From contig NC_068556.1 of NCBI RefSeq assembly GCF_022201045.2, positions 3,140,001-3,204,000 of the forward strand: a stretch of DNA of 64,000 nt, given 5' to 3'. The notes under the pieces were generated by a model, which saw only the letters and a list, made by a program, of their open reading frames with translations, was not told where the DNA came from and did no database searches. Both the position numbers and the translations under genes were made by a program. This DNA is from Citrus sinensis (Eukaryota; Streptophyta; Magnoliopsida; Sapindales; Rutaceae). Positions 48,284 through 60,209 of the stretch are shown here, one piece after another (position 1 is the stretch's first letter; each line of letters starts with the position of its first letter).

Positions 48284-51014
48284 ATGGGTTATGAAATTCG
48301 ATCCTTGTTTCAAGGGGAAACGAAGAGATTACTATGGCTTATGGGAATTATGCTTACGGTGATTGTGGCGTTCCAATATTTTGAACTTCCCTATGACCAT
48401 GTTTTATCATCGGTATTTTCTACTGGTAAGGTTCCAGCACCGGCAGTGGAAAATAATAGCTTGGTGACTGGCGGTCTGGAATCTAAGTCTGAGATAGCCA
48501 GTGATGCTGTAAATGGCTTGAATTCTACTGGTACACATAATGTGCATGAGATGGCTAATGATACTAGAACCTCCAAAGCAGAGGATGCAAATCTACAAGC
48601 TGATTTTGATGATGGCGAAGATATTCACGAGGAGCCTACGAATGAGAAACTGGAGGGGCTAAATAAAAATTCCACTGTGGATACTGTCCAGAATGCAGGT
48701 AATGTGCCTGGACCAGAAAAGGGCAGAGAATCAGAACAGAGCTTTATTCAAAGAAATGATATAATGGGTGGTGATTCAGGCGGGGTTGGTCTTTCACCTA
48801 TTCCTGTGTCCCCAGTGATGGATTTATCATCTAATATTACCCTACAAGGTGCAAATATTAGCACTCCTATTACAATTCATTCTAACTCATCTTCGACGGA
48901 CAAGGATGCAACACCTGCTTTAGACAAGATTGAAAAACCAGCACAAAGTAGTTTGAACACATTGGGGGAGAATTCTTCTGGGGTCGATGTTCCTAAGGAG
49001 AATAAAAAGCCTGAGATTCCAACCCCTGCAGTAATCACTATCGCTGAGATGAAAAATATGCTGCTACAAAATCGTGCTTCATATCGTTCAATGGTATGCG
49101 TAAAGCTTCTGATTTTATGTTTGGAGATTTAAGTTCTGTATTGTAGTTGCTTTTACCTACATTTATGTTTCTCTGTTGTTTTATAGAGACCAAGATGGTC
49201 CTCAGCTGTTGACCAAGAGATGTTATATGCTAGATCACAGATTGAGAATGCACCCTTATTAAAGAATGATCATGAACTTTATGCTCCTCTTTATCGGAAT
49301 GTTTCCAGGTTCAAAAGGTACCACAAAATCCACTGAAATCTTATCACCATTCTTTTTTACTTACCTGTTATTGCATAATTCTGTTTCCATTGATTATTTA
49401 TCTTATATTTGATATACTTATTATTGCAAATTAATGCGTTAATACCTGCTATTAATTATTGTTTATAATTGGTGATATTCGTTTTATTTCTTCAAAGATA
49501 CACAATCTCCTCTGTTCTTTGATTTCCAAATAATTTGCGCTGCTAAAGTTTAATGCAGAGTATAAATATCCATTACAACTTCAATGTGTAGGACTAATTA
49601 ATTAGTTTAGATTTTATAATGCAATTTGCAGGAGCTATGAATTGATGGAAGAAACACTCAAAGTTTATGTTTACAAAGAAGGACAAAGACCCATATTACA
49701 TGAGCCAGTGCTGAAGGGAATATATGCTTCAGAGGGATGGTTCATGAAGCAGCTAGAAGCTAACAAACAATTTGTTACTAAAGATTCGAGAAAAGCTCAC
49801 CTGTTTTACTTACCTTTTAGTTCTCGGATGTTAGAAGAAACCTTATATGTGCAAAATTCTCATAATCATAAGAACCTTATTCAATATTTGAGGAACTATG
49901 TCAACCTGATTTCAGCCAAACATAATTTCTGGAATAGAACTGAAGGAGCAGATCATTTCCTCGTTGCTTGCCATGATTGGGTATGTTTTTCGTGTTTGAA
50001 TTGTACTAAGTATACGTTGGTTAGGTGCATCTGGGATCTTCATGAATTTCAAAATTTTACATTTCATTATTTGTGATGATAATTTATCAGTTTAGTTTGC
50101 AATTGCATTCAATATGACTTAATTAAACGAGAAAATTTGTAACTAGGATAAGTGAATGATGCTTACTTCTTGGGTTGTGAGTAATGACTTTATTCAAAAG
50201 ATGAACATGTAACTTCAAATGCTTCGCATATTTAAATGAAATGATGTTTATTTTAGTGTTTCCAGGACTCATTCCCCTTAACTTGCTTTTTCTAATAATT
50301 GCATATTTGCAGGCCCCAGCTGAAACAAGGATAATCATGGCCAACTGCATTAGAGCCCTCTGCAACTCCGATGTTAAAGAAGGCTTTGTATTTGGCAAGG
50401 ATGTAGCTCTTCCGGAGACATACGTGCTCTCACCTCAGAACCCTCTTAGGGCGATTGGCGGAAAACCTGCTTCACAGAGATCGATCCTGGCTTTCTTTGC
50501 TGGAAGAATGCATGGCTATCTACGCCCCATTCTATTACACCACTGGGAAAATAAAGATCCTGACATGAAAATATTTGGTCAAATGCCCATGGTTAAGGGC
50601 AAGGGCAAGGGCAAGGGTAAGGGCAAGCGGAAGGGCAAAATGGATTACATCCAGCATATGAAGAGCAGTAAATATTGTATCTGTGCAAAAGGTTATGAAG
50701 TCAATAGTCCCCGAGTAGTGGAGGCCATTTTCTACGAATGTGTTCCAGTAATCATATCTGACAATTTTGTGCCTCCATTTTTCGAGATACTGAACTGGGA
50801 ATCCTTTGCTGTTTTTGTCTTGGAGAAGGATATTCCAAATTTGAAGAACATACTCCTTTCCATCTCAGAGAAGAGATACCGTAGGATGCAGATGAGGGTC
50901 AAAAAGGTACAGCAGCATTTTCTTTGGCATCCTCAGCCTGTTAAATATGATATCTTTCATATGTTACTCCATTCAATTTGGTATAATAGAGTTTTCCTAG
51001 CAAGAGCCAGGTAA
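48284..51014 (+). CDS. GT47 exostosin-family glycosyltransferase, copy 1
   Basis: Exons 48284-49093, 49187-49317, 49632-49980 and 50313-51014 give 663 codons. The build is that of a type II Golgi membrane protein: short basic N-terminus, one membrane helix (about residues 16-35), a long Ser/Thr/Asn-rich stem to about residue 250 with several N-glycosylation sites, then the exostosin (GT47) domain from about 310. Conserved pieces include LKVYVYKEGQRPI, HDW at the exon 3/4 junction, and CICAKGYEVNSPRVVEAI followed by ECVPVIISD. The family adds sugars to plant cell-wall polysaccharides in the Golgi; donor and acceptor are unknown here. A Lys-Gly tract (about residues 525-539; 50592-50639) is longer than in copy 2. 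Confidence 0.93.
50592..50639 (+). repeat. Coding (AAGGGC)n hexamer tract
   Basis: Tandem AAGGGC/AAGGGT units encode alternating Lys-Gly in the GT47 domain of copy 1. Copy 2 has a shorter, interrupted tract (62500-62530), a net difference of six codons. Confidence 0.85.
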
Positions 51015-53643
51015 CGACAATAAGTTGCAAGTTAAACAAATTTGTATAGTTGGAGGTATTTTGAAAGAAGCCTTAATTGGGGAAGTGAAAGAAGATGAAA
51101 TGAATGGATTAATATTAGGAAATTTTGTTGTAATAATAGTTGCTACAGATATTTGTTGTTTATGGATTGAATGAAAGAATGAGTTATTTTTGCTGTATGC
51201 ATATGCCTTTCAGTTCGTGTCTTGTTAAAAGCCTATAATTTTGAAGTTATTAAATTCTTGTGGCTAATTTTTTATTCGATTCATGTGGTGAACGTGTCTT
51301 GTGTGCGACTCTTTTAAGTTCCATAGCTTTTCTCTTTTTTTTTTTCCAAGGAAGAAAAAAAAAAAAAAAAACAGTCGTGGGGTTAAACTCCTAACGAAAC
51401 TATTTGTATAGTTACATTTGAAATTGAGATTGGACAGTTATAACTTTTAAGATACAACACTAAAATATTTGATAAATACTAACTGTTGTATCTTGAAAAC
51501 TATGTTAATATGATTTTTTATTTTTATAATAAAAAAATATTACATCTTTAATAATTTTGTCAAAATTATTATTTAAAATTTATATTTACTATATATTATT
51601 AATTTCAGAGTTACACTTTTTTTTTTTCACAGCAGTTGTATCTTAAAAATTACAGCACGCAATTTCGAACAGGACCTCAGTTTATTAGTTTTTGTAGGGG
51701 CGCTTTTGTGACTACTGATGTGAATATGTAGTAGCTTTTAATCGTTTAAGGGAAGAACAATTGCAAAAAGATATATAAATAAGAAAGAAAATTATAGAAA
51801 AATAAGTTAAAATGGGGCGTGGGTGTTTAGTACCTTTATTTTGAGTTAAGTATTTGTTTAATCATTATATTTTGAAAAATATTTAAAAACACACTTATTA
51901 TTAAATATATGATATTCTTTTTTTAATAATAATTCCCTTACAATTGACATTAAGAAAAAATGATAACATCAAATTTGAAGTAAATCTTTTGATTATTATT
52001 TAACACCAAAAATAAAATAAGAAATAAAGTAAATTTTTTAATTATTATTTTAATTTTAGGGTTAATTTAGTAACTTAAATTTTTATAGATAGTTATTAGC
52101 AAGACAACAAATTATTAAATGTAGCTTTAAGTTGACTGGTACTAATTTATTTATAAATAATAATTAGAAAGATTATTGCAGGGATATGAAAAATACTAGT
52201 CCTTTTAGATTAACTATTATTAGTCAATTTGCTTATTATTTTTTTAATGGATAAATCAATTAATACTCTCAAGATTGAAGCAAAGGTATTATTAGTGTAA
52301 CAGTAAGGAAAAAGTAAGGGTAGCATATCACATGTTTTACTAAAAAGGGTGTCCTGATATATTTTTTTAAAATATAAGAACTAAACTGATATTTAATTTA
52401 AAATATAGAAATTGAATGAGCATTTACTCATGAAAGTGTATATATATATGATGAAGGGACTACGCTCAAAAGAGTATAATATGGGAGCCGAGGGACTTTT
52501 CATAACAAAGAGCTATTCTAATCAGAGGCGGATGCAGCACATGACTAGTGGGGGCTCAAGCCTCCACTGGCCAAAAAAAAATTTTAAAAATAAAAGAAAA
52601 AAATATTTTAATTTTTTAATTAGCTCCATTAAATTTATTAAAATAGTCACTATAAAATGTAAAACCCATAAAGTTTAAACTTTGACTTTTAAAAGATATA
52701 AAAACATATATTTTAATTAAAAATAATGATAACCCACTACTCAAAATATTTTATATTCTAAAAAATATGGTTAATTCTTTCAGTTTATATAATAATAGTA
52801 GAACGAACATTTTCAGTAATAAAACTCATGAAGGATCATCTTTGGAATCGGATGGGATAAGTGATAATTTGGTTGTCTATATAAGAAACAATAAATTTAA
52901 TAATATTGATAATGAGTCTATTACATAAAATTTTTAAAATATAAAAATGCGTAGAGACTAATTATAAATATTTTATATATTCAAAATTTTAATTTTTTAT
53001 ATTTTACTATTATCTAATTTAGCCCCCGGTAAATTATTTTTTTCGATGCGCCACTGATTCTAATTACTATTTCTCTCTCTATCCTCTCTGCAATGTATGT
53101 TGTCTTTGCTTTAATAGTCCTAAAAGTTATAGATTTTTTTTTTTAATTTAAAAACAAAAAGATGGTTGGGAAATAAGGGAAATCCTTATCTATAATATAA
53201 ATCAGAAAATGAAGCAAATAGGATATAAATCAAAACCACCTAAAATAAGAAAATTGATAACGAATTAAGGACGTTTTTGGAATTAAAAGGGTTTGTACAG
53301 TAAAACTATAATTTTATAATGGATTACTAAAAAATTAAGTGTAGCGAGTGAAATAGTCCCGCCCATCTTTTCCACATTTTTCACTAAAAGTTACGTGAAA
53401 ATCAGTGTAGGAGAAATGCAAAGTTAAAATAAACAAGAAGAGGAAGCAAGCCCTTATCACGTGAAAGATCATAATAACTAATAAGCGGCTAAGCTCTCTC
53501 TTTCAACCGTCAGATTATACGCTTCCTTAAAAAGGTTACAATCATCTTCCTTAAAATATCAGTGTAAAATTTACAAGTGATGCTCGACACAGGCAAGAGG
53601 CCATAACCCTTAAGGTATTTGCACTCGAAAGAAATTACCACAC
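51015..53643. other. 3' flank of GT47 copy 1 and spacer
   Basis: To about 51960 this is paralogous to 62906-63567, with one MITE-like insert. Between about 51960 and 53565 lies unique AT-rich DNA. A frame at 52412-52678 has no recognisable domain. The stretch around 52800-52900 reads in places like a degenerate hAT transposase C-terminus, but too weakly to call. Confidence 0.4.
51411..51676. mobile_element. MITE-like insertion, about 266 bp
   Basis: Present in the 3' flank of GT47 copy 1 and absent at the matching place in copy 2 (about 63292). The ends are inverted: GAAATTG near the left end and TTTTAAGATACAAC at about 51447 recur in reverse complement at 51640-51670. Exact ends and target duplication could not be fixed. 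Confidence 0.55.
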
Positions 53644-54198
53644 CTGAATTATAACTGAGGTTGTGGTATTTGGATTGATAGTCAAAATGCATATGCTCTG
53701 CAAAGTCCGCTTCAGTATCATCTCGTACTCTTTTTCCTGTTTCCCTAATATAAATGGGCAATTTTGCAAGTTTAGCTAGCAAAAGTTTCATACAAAGCCA
53801 TAGCTTGGACCAAACAATACAATAATGTAGAATTCATATAGTCTCAGTGGGAAATACTTAAAAGGAAAAATGAAAAGAAGATTACCAATCTGTCCAGTTT
53901 TAGATTTCCAAATGACTTCAATGCTAACCTTCTCAGGATTTTCATTCTTCTTTCAGTTCCAGCTTTGGGTCCGTAAACAGCAGCCAGCACTTTCGTGTCT
54001 CCTGAACCAAACCCAATAACAAAAATAGCATTTTGAAGTGAAAACAAATAAATTAAAAAGGTAAAAATGAGAGGTCTGAATGAAGCGGAAGCCTTGAGAC
54101 CAACTGGCAGAGCCATGTGCACGGTGAAGGATGCTGCAATAGCAAGCAAGTGGTCTCAATTGATTAGGGTTACGCCCATCAGCCCTGTCGATCTCCAT
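53644..54198 (-). pseudogene. Partial, broken RRP46 copy
   Basis: It contains exons 1-3 only: 54198-54093, 54001-53886 and 53744-53644. Exons 4-8 are missing beyond the duplication edge at about 53565. Exon 1 has lost its donor (GC in place of GT after 54093). Exon 2 is 116 bp instead of 114, because of a 2-base insertion that shifts the frame within the AGTKK region. It is a by-product of the segmental duplication and cannot make the protein. Confidence 0.92.
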
Positions 54199-54229
54199 TT
54201 CTATTTCTCTTACCCAATGCACAGTGTTT

Positions 54230-55768
54230 AAATAAATAATCAAATAATTGGTGCAGCTAGGTGCCCTTAGGTACCGTACTCCACAATTTGTTAGTTTTAG
54301 ATGATTAAAAAAAAAAATCAATATATTTTGATTAGTTGACGGTAACTCATATTATGGGGTACCGTTGTCACAATCTATATAATGACGTGCTTATAATAAT
54401 GAAGGGGTTTGTTAATTAATATATAAATACAATGTAATTTGCATGTAGCATTATTAATCCTTAGATTACGAGAATAAAGCCGTCAATAGCTTCGTATCAT
54501 GATTTTTGATTTACCATACACGATGTTCTCTTTCATTAATGGGATGCATGATGGTGCATCTTTCTTGTATCCTTTCGAAAAGAGCAAAAATATTTCAATG
54601 AAAGTCGTAGGAGTAGAAGCTACAAAAATAGAACCAGCCATAACCTCACTCTATAGGCTTGGCCAAAATGTCATCGTCCGACCAGGCGGGGTCCCCTGCA
54701 TGAGAGTTTAGACATAAGCCAAAAAAATTTTAAATCTGCTATGAGGACGTTTGGACAAAAGGCTTAAATAAAAAAAATTTCTACCCACCTTCAATATATT
54801 TTTAAATAATTGAATTTAAATTTATAAATTAAAATAATAAATCAATTTACAATCATTTCAGATTTTCTTATCAAATTTAATTATTTAAAAGTCAATTAAT
54901 TTAAAGTCTTCAGGCTTTAGGTAGTTTATTTATTATTATTATTATTATTATGACGACGACGACGACGACGACGATGATGATGTAGGAGGCATCATTAATT
55001 AATTAAAATGATGTTTGAACTAAAATCACTTCTAAGAAATTAAGTCGATAAACTTTTATTTTCTTTATTTATTATTTTATTTTGAGACAATTTTTTTTAA
55101 TTTGTTGTTGATTATTCCTTGTTACAGATTTATAACAATTTAAAAAAATATTTAAAAAAAATATTGAAGTCTACACTCGGAATGGGCACGGTCTAGGCTT
55201 AGCCCTCCAAACTTAAATGAGCTTCTAGAGGGCTTGGATCTATTTCCTCTAACACGGACTTAAGTTTGAGCTTAAAAAAGTCTAGCTTGACCCATCAATT
55301 TGTCACTAATATTACTATCACATATACACCAAAAAAAAAAAAAAATTATAAATGCAAAGAAACAGATCACATACACTTTGTAAGATCCAGTATATATACG
55401 GTATGTTAATATCCACTCTCTATGCTGAGAAATTCTATAATACATTAGAGATAATACAATCAATTGATGCATGTATAATATATGTAATTGAATTTAATGT
55501 AACCGCCAATTGTATTATGATCTTTCAAAATAAATACACATATGTTATAATATCATTTATTTATTATATGACTGAAATAGTACATTGATGTACTGTAGAA
55601 TTTCTCTTTTATGCCAGCAACAACATTCTGCAACTACGTGCATTCATAAATATTTTATATTTTGTAGTCAATTATCAAGTGCAACCATATTGGAAAATCA
55701 CCATAAGTATCTAATGTTTTCATCTCAAGATTATGATTAAAATTAAAAAAAAAAAGATAAGTGAACTA
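54230..55768. repeat. Duplicated spacer, copy 2 (left part)
   Basis: Paralogous to 44591-46080. No gene. It includes a compound microsatellite at 54937-54981. Confidence 0.75.
54930..54981. repeat. Compound ATT/GAC/GAT microsatellite
   Basis: (TTA)n runs into (GAC)n and then (GAT)n. Copy 1 at about 45290-45310 has only a short TTA run, so the GAC/GAT part arose or expanded after the duplication. Confidence 0.85.
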
Positions 55769-55777
55769 TATTTTTAT

Positions 55778-55964
55778 GAGTAATGATACAGCCACAAACT
55801 CTTGTACAAACTGATGTGGCATGATAAGATTGGTTGAATTAAATATCACTTGGCCCACATGATTTGTTTTTATTAATTTATGTTTTCATTCAACTAATGA
55901 ATTAATGACACGTTAGTTTGTAGAAAATAAGTTTGTACAAGAGTTTGTGGTTGTATCATTACTC
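55778..55964. mobile_element. 187-bp MITE with 9-bp target duplication
   Basis: Terminal inverted repeats of about 35 bp (34 of 35 matching), beginning GAGTAATGATACA at both ends. It is flanked by TATTTTTAT at 55769-55777 and 55965-55973. The other segmental copy has the single-copy site TATTTTTAC at 46081-46089. It has no coding capacity; the 9-bp duplication fits a Mutator-type MITE. Confidence 0.92.
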
Positions 55965-56819
55965 TATTTTTATAGATTGGTCACCCAAAAAAAACGTTAT
56001 TTTAACCCAAAAATAATTTTCCTTTCAAAATAAAAACAATTTATTATTTAATGCCAATTTAGTTGAAAACTTAATGAGACCCGGTGATTGTGATTGAATT
56101 TGCATGCTGCGGGACTCCGATCCGAATGCATAAGAAAAAGGGCGTAATTAAAACAAAATTTACATATATAGTAAATGCATTATTAATGAGTTCAGCCACG
56201 GCCCAGTGCCCACGGCTTCAGTAGCATCATCGGTCATTTGATTGATCTACAAGAAGAATAAAGCTATTAAATAGCTTTGCACATCGACATTTTGATGGCA
56301 AAGCTTACACTACATTGCCTGTAGGTCACAGCTAAAAGTTTTTATATCTTTAGAAAAGTTGATAATTATAAAAAAGTCAATAAATTTTAAATATGTATTA
56401 TAAATTCTAGGCTGCCTGTAAAAATCTTCTAAATTTTTCGGGAGGGACATTAGCCACCCTTTAGTCAACATCAATGGCAAAACCCATGCCCCCTCAAGTC
56501 TTTATTATTTTGGACAGTACCTGAAATTCTATCGACATTTGCCTCATAGGTTAATTTGTGCCTCTTCTTCTTCTTCTTTTATCACGTTCTTGATTGGTTT
56601 TTCATTTGGTATATTGATTTTGATCGTATTTGGTCTCATCAAACCAACTCATGGCTATTAAAGATATTAAACAAATTTTTACAAACCTAAAAAAAAAAGG
56701 CAAAGGCAAAGAGAACATACCTTAAATAAAATGAAGTATCTTGTAAATTACAAAAGGTAAGAAAGTACGTCATCACCAAGTTCTAGTGATTGTTCTATTT
56801 ACTTTGGAAACTTTTGCAG

Positions 56820-56952
56820 ATGATGAAACCAACCTCTCGACTTGTTGAAGTTTTCCTGTATGCAATCAAATCTTTCATTTAAATTGCATCGATGGCTGGC
56901 TGGAAATCAATTTAACTTGCCCTCTTTGTCCTAATTGTATCTTAGAACTTTA
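56820..56952 (+). pseudogene. Captured RING-H2 exon fragment
   Basis: After a plausible acceptor (CTTTTGCAG ending at 56819) the sequence encodes FHLNCIDGWLE and TCPLC, the second half of an ATL-type RING-H2 finger, ending with a stop near 56950. Upstream a stop codon interrupts the frame, and the segment PVCNQIF has Gln where the first RING His would be expected. It is a non-functional exon fragment. It is not derived from the ATL42-like gene in this window: the surrounding residues differ and that gene is intronless. Confidence 0.75.
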
Positions 56953-57577
56953 ATTTTCTTAAATTTTTCTATTTATATTTTATAGCAAATTTAGTTCTAA
57001 GTTGCTCAACAATTTTTTTTCTATTTTATCTAATTGAATCTTTAACTTGTTTAATCTTACATTTATTGAGTTTTTATTAATTATATTAATGATATCTTTC
57101 TTTAATATATATCGATCTTCAATGTTGGAGTATTTTGTTAATTGTTTAACTTTATAAAATTCTTTACTCATTTGATCTCCTAACTCTTTAATTGTTTTAT
57201 ATTTTCTTCATTGAAATTATTAATGTCTAATTTTTTGTTTGCACTTTCTATATCATTTTATAGATAAATTTGGGTTTCCTAATTTATTTAATAGATATAG
57301 TGAAATTCAATTTAATTGATTATTTCCTCACATGTTTGAATCATTGATCCGATCAAAAAATTGAAATCTTTCATATAAAAATTCTCTTTGCCTGTAACTA
57401 GAATGTGGTAAGTTATTGGTTTTTATATTTTGTGAAATTATTGGAGATTCTGGTAATTTATTCATTGTACCATTTTTCTAATAATTCATTAGATTTATAA
57501 GATATTTATGATATATAACATCTCTTATAATTCAGGATGCTAAATTTAGATTTCAAAATCTATGTGAAAGCATTGAT

Positions 57578-57596
57578 GGTGTGTGTGTGTGTGTGT
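57578..57596. repeat. (GT)n microsatellite
   Basis: A short GT tract inside the Pack-MULE. Confidence 0.8.
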
Positions 57597-57879
57597 ATAA
57601 AATTCATGTCTTAAGAGAGACAATAAATTATAAATACAAGTAAAAATATATATTCAGAATTTGTAAATCTTTATGAACATGATAAGCATTTAGGTCCTTA
57701 TAAAAATATAGTAAAAAATTTAAAAATAAATGTAGAAGAGATGATAGACAAAACTATTTAGTTATACAAAATTAATAAGAACTAATTTGAAAAAATAAGT
57801 AGATATTCAACTAAAAATAAATTTTGCTTTAAATTGTTGTTGCATCCGTACCTTATTTTATGTTAAAGTTACTTTCATC

Positions 57880-57959
57880 CATTGGATTTAAGAAATATAA
57901 AAATCAATGATCCATATCCATTGGATTTAAGAAATATAAAAATCAATGATCCATATCTA
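57880..57959. repeat. Tandem duplication of about 40 bp
   Basis: Two nearly identical adjacent units beginning CCATTGGATTTAAGAAATA, inside the Pack-MULE. Confidence 0.85.
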
Positions 57960-58007
57960 TTGGCTGTTTGTTACAATACTTGTAACATAAGCTTTGCCCA
58001 TTTTGAT

Positions 58008-60209
58008 TTGCCCTAATAGAATAAAGCGAGAGCTCACGCTCTTTGTTTCGCGTGGGATACATGATGATTTTTATTAAATTAGACTTGATTATTGAAACAT
58101 GCATTTTTTTATGCTTAAGAAGAATTTAAATACCTTTTAAATATTCTTTTATAATACCATTTAAATATTTGTAATAAAATCACTCTGAAGATGCACACTA
58201 CTTAAACTTATGTCCACTTGAATGGAACAGAAATAGTTTACCATCGTGTGTATTGAATTGTTTTTATCTTTTTACTTTGTGATGTGTTCTAACATTAATT
58301 TAACTCTTAAATATTTAGTAAGCTCACCACACACTTAAGTTTGGTAATATCTAACTTTGAGTAATAAGAAAAATTCACGCATTATTGTTTGAATGTCACA
58401 TCATTTATAATAAAATTTTAGAATAAAATAATTTTATTGAATCTAATATTACGTACTCAAATCGGTTTCAATATGTGCTTGCTTATGTAGAAATAAAAAA
58501 AATTAAAAAAAAATTATTAGTCATATACTTTTAAATTTTTGTGTTACAAAAAAATATTATAACACTTTTAAGTTGTATCATTCATCTACAATAAAATTTA
58601 CAAATTTTATTATTTATCTACTACATCATTAGCTTCAGCCTTCGATTAAGAAATTAACCAATTGTAGTAATTTAACGATTTTGCGCTTGTTGTTATAAAA
58701 ATACTAAAAAAGCTTAAATTTCTTTACTTTTTTAGCTTAAGCTTGTAATTCTTATCAATCACCGATAGAATATTTTAACAAAATTTAGGTATATTGGTCA
58801 TTTTACTCTTGAATTTAAGGACCTTCTTTACTATGCATGATAAATAATAAAATAAAATAAGGTTTTTTTTAAAATATGAAATTAAATTTAAGGATTGAAT
58901 TGATAATGTGTTTATGAATTAGGGTTTAGAATAATTTGTGGGTTAATTTTGATTATGTAATTTTGAAGATAAATTGACAAGACAAATTAGATTTTTTTAA
59001 AATTCAAAATCGAGTTCTAAGTATGTTTAATTGAATAATAGTTATAGAAAAATATTTTTTATTTTTATATTTTAAGCTATTACTTTATTTTGTATTTAAC
59101 ATAACAGATGTCGGAATTATCCTTGCAACATCATTAATTATAAAAGTTAGTTAACATAAGTATGCTTAATTGAATAATAGTTATAGAAAAATATTTTTTA
59201 TTTTTATATTTTAAGCTATTACTTTATTTTGTATTTAACATAACAGATGTCGGAATTATCCTTGCAACATCATTAATTATAAAAGTTAGTTAATATTTTG
59301 ATGAACGATTGATACAAATTAAAAAAATTTAATATTAAAGTTTGAACAAATTCAAATTTCTATAATATTTCTAATAACTGAGTAAACCTAAAGTGGATGG
59401 TAGATAATTTCTAAAAAAAAAACCTTAAATACCAAATAGACATGGTAGAGAATATACACTCGCCGAGGTGCGCGTGAGTAACTCGGGAATTTGACATTTC
59501 ATAATTGACGAACTGGTGAACAGCCTATATTTAAATGAAACAATACATCTTAGTCAAGCCCAAAAACAGTCACTAAACGCCAAACAGGCAAACAGAGCAG
59601 AAGTACGTGGACTGGAAGCTACCAAATAGGATTGAACGAGCTCCAGTACTCTTCTTAATTTTAATAATTATATTTCATTAAAGAAAATGACTATTTGGTT
59701 GCTCAGAATTTTTAAAACGACTAAATAAGGGAAAGAATCGTTTCCCTTTTAGTGGTTTCGTATATTTTCGTGGCAACCAACAACAAGAAGGCCCTTCACG
59801 TTATTTCTTGGTAAATTTTCAATAGCATTTAGAGTTGGTTGTTGGTTTCTGAATTGCATGTCTGTTTGATTTTAATTCATTCTGCTGGAAATTTGATTAC
59901 TGCAGTGTTTGTTTCATGATCACATGAGATCTTGCTTCTATAAATTTGCATGCTATTGATGGTTGAAGATCCTGCTTTTGGCTTTTTTTTCTTTTTCTTT
60001 TTTTGTTGTTTATGTTTCTTGTTTGTTTGAGTGTTGTTAATCAATGTAGTTGCATGTGAAACTTTGAGCATAAATAATGAGTTATACTTTTATTTAAAAT
60101 TGGATTCATAACACCAAGTGACTAGAAGGCATTTTTGGCTGAAATTGGATTTTGGCTGTGCAGTGATGAGAATTTTGGTTGGAAGTCAACCGACAGTCCA
60201 ATTATCTGA
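58008..60209. repeat. Duplicated spacer, copy 2 (right part)
   Basis: Paralogous to 46495-48283; it contains the upstream region of GT47 copy 2. No gene is seen. A local tandem duplication lies at 59018-59296. Confidence 0.75.
59018..59296. repeat. Tandem duplication, unit about 139 bp
   Basis: Two adjacent copies starting AAGTATGTTTAATTG (59018) and AAGTATGCTTAATTG (59157), almost identical and AT-rich. The matching place in copy 1 (about 47300-47350) has only one related, divergent unit. Confidence 0.85.

Larger units (their letters stand above)
56297..57998 (+). mobile_element. Pack-MULE carrying a RING-H2 gene fragment, 1702 bp
   Basis: Both ends read GGCAAAGCTTA inward (56297-56307 and the complement of 57988-57998), with weaker similarity beyond. 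Perfect 9-bp duplications, CATTTTGAT, lie at 56288-56296 and 57999-58007. The paralogous segment has one copy of the 9-mer and no insert (46486-46494). Inside, 56819-56952 encodes part of an ATL-type RING finger behind a recognisable intron acceptor. No transposase is present. Mutator-like elements that have captured host gene pieces are known as Pack-MULEs. The rest of the interior is AT-rich with a tandem repeat near 57880. Confidence 0.88.

Noticed and set aside
52412..52930. Possible hAT transposase remnant
   Set aside because: A few residues near 52810-52900 recall the C-terminal dimerisation region, but stops and low similarity prevent a supported call.
56980..57171. 63-codon Lys/Ile-rich minus-strand frame in the Pack-MULE
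   Set aside because: Composition simply follows the AT-rich DNA; no motif, and no evidence of a transposase.
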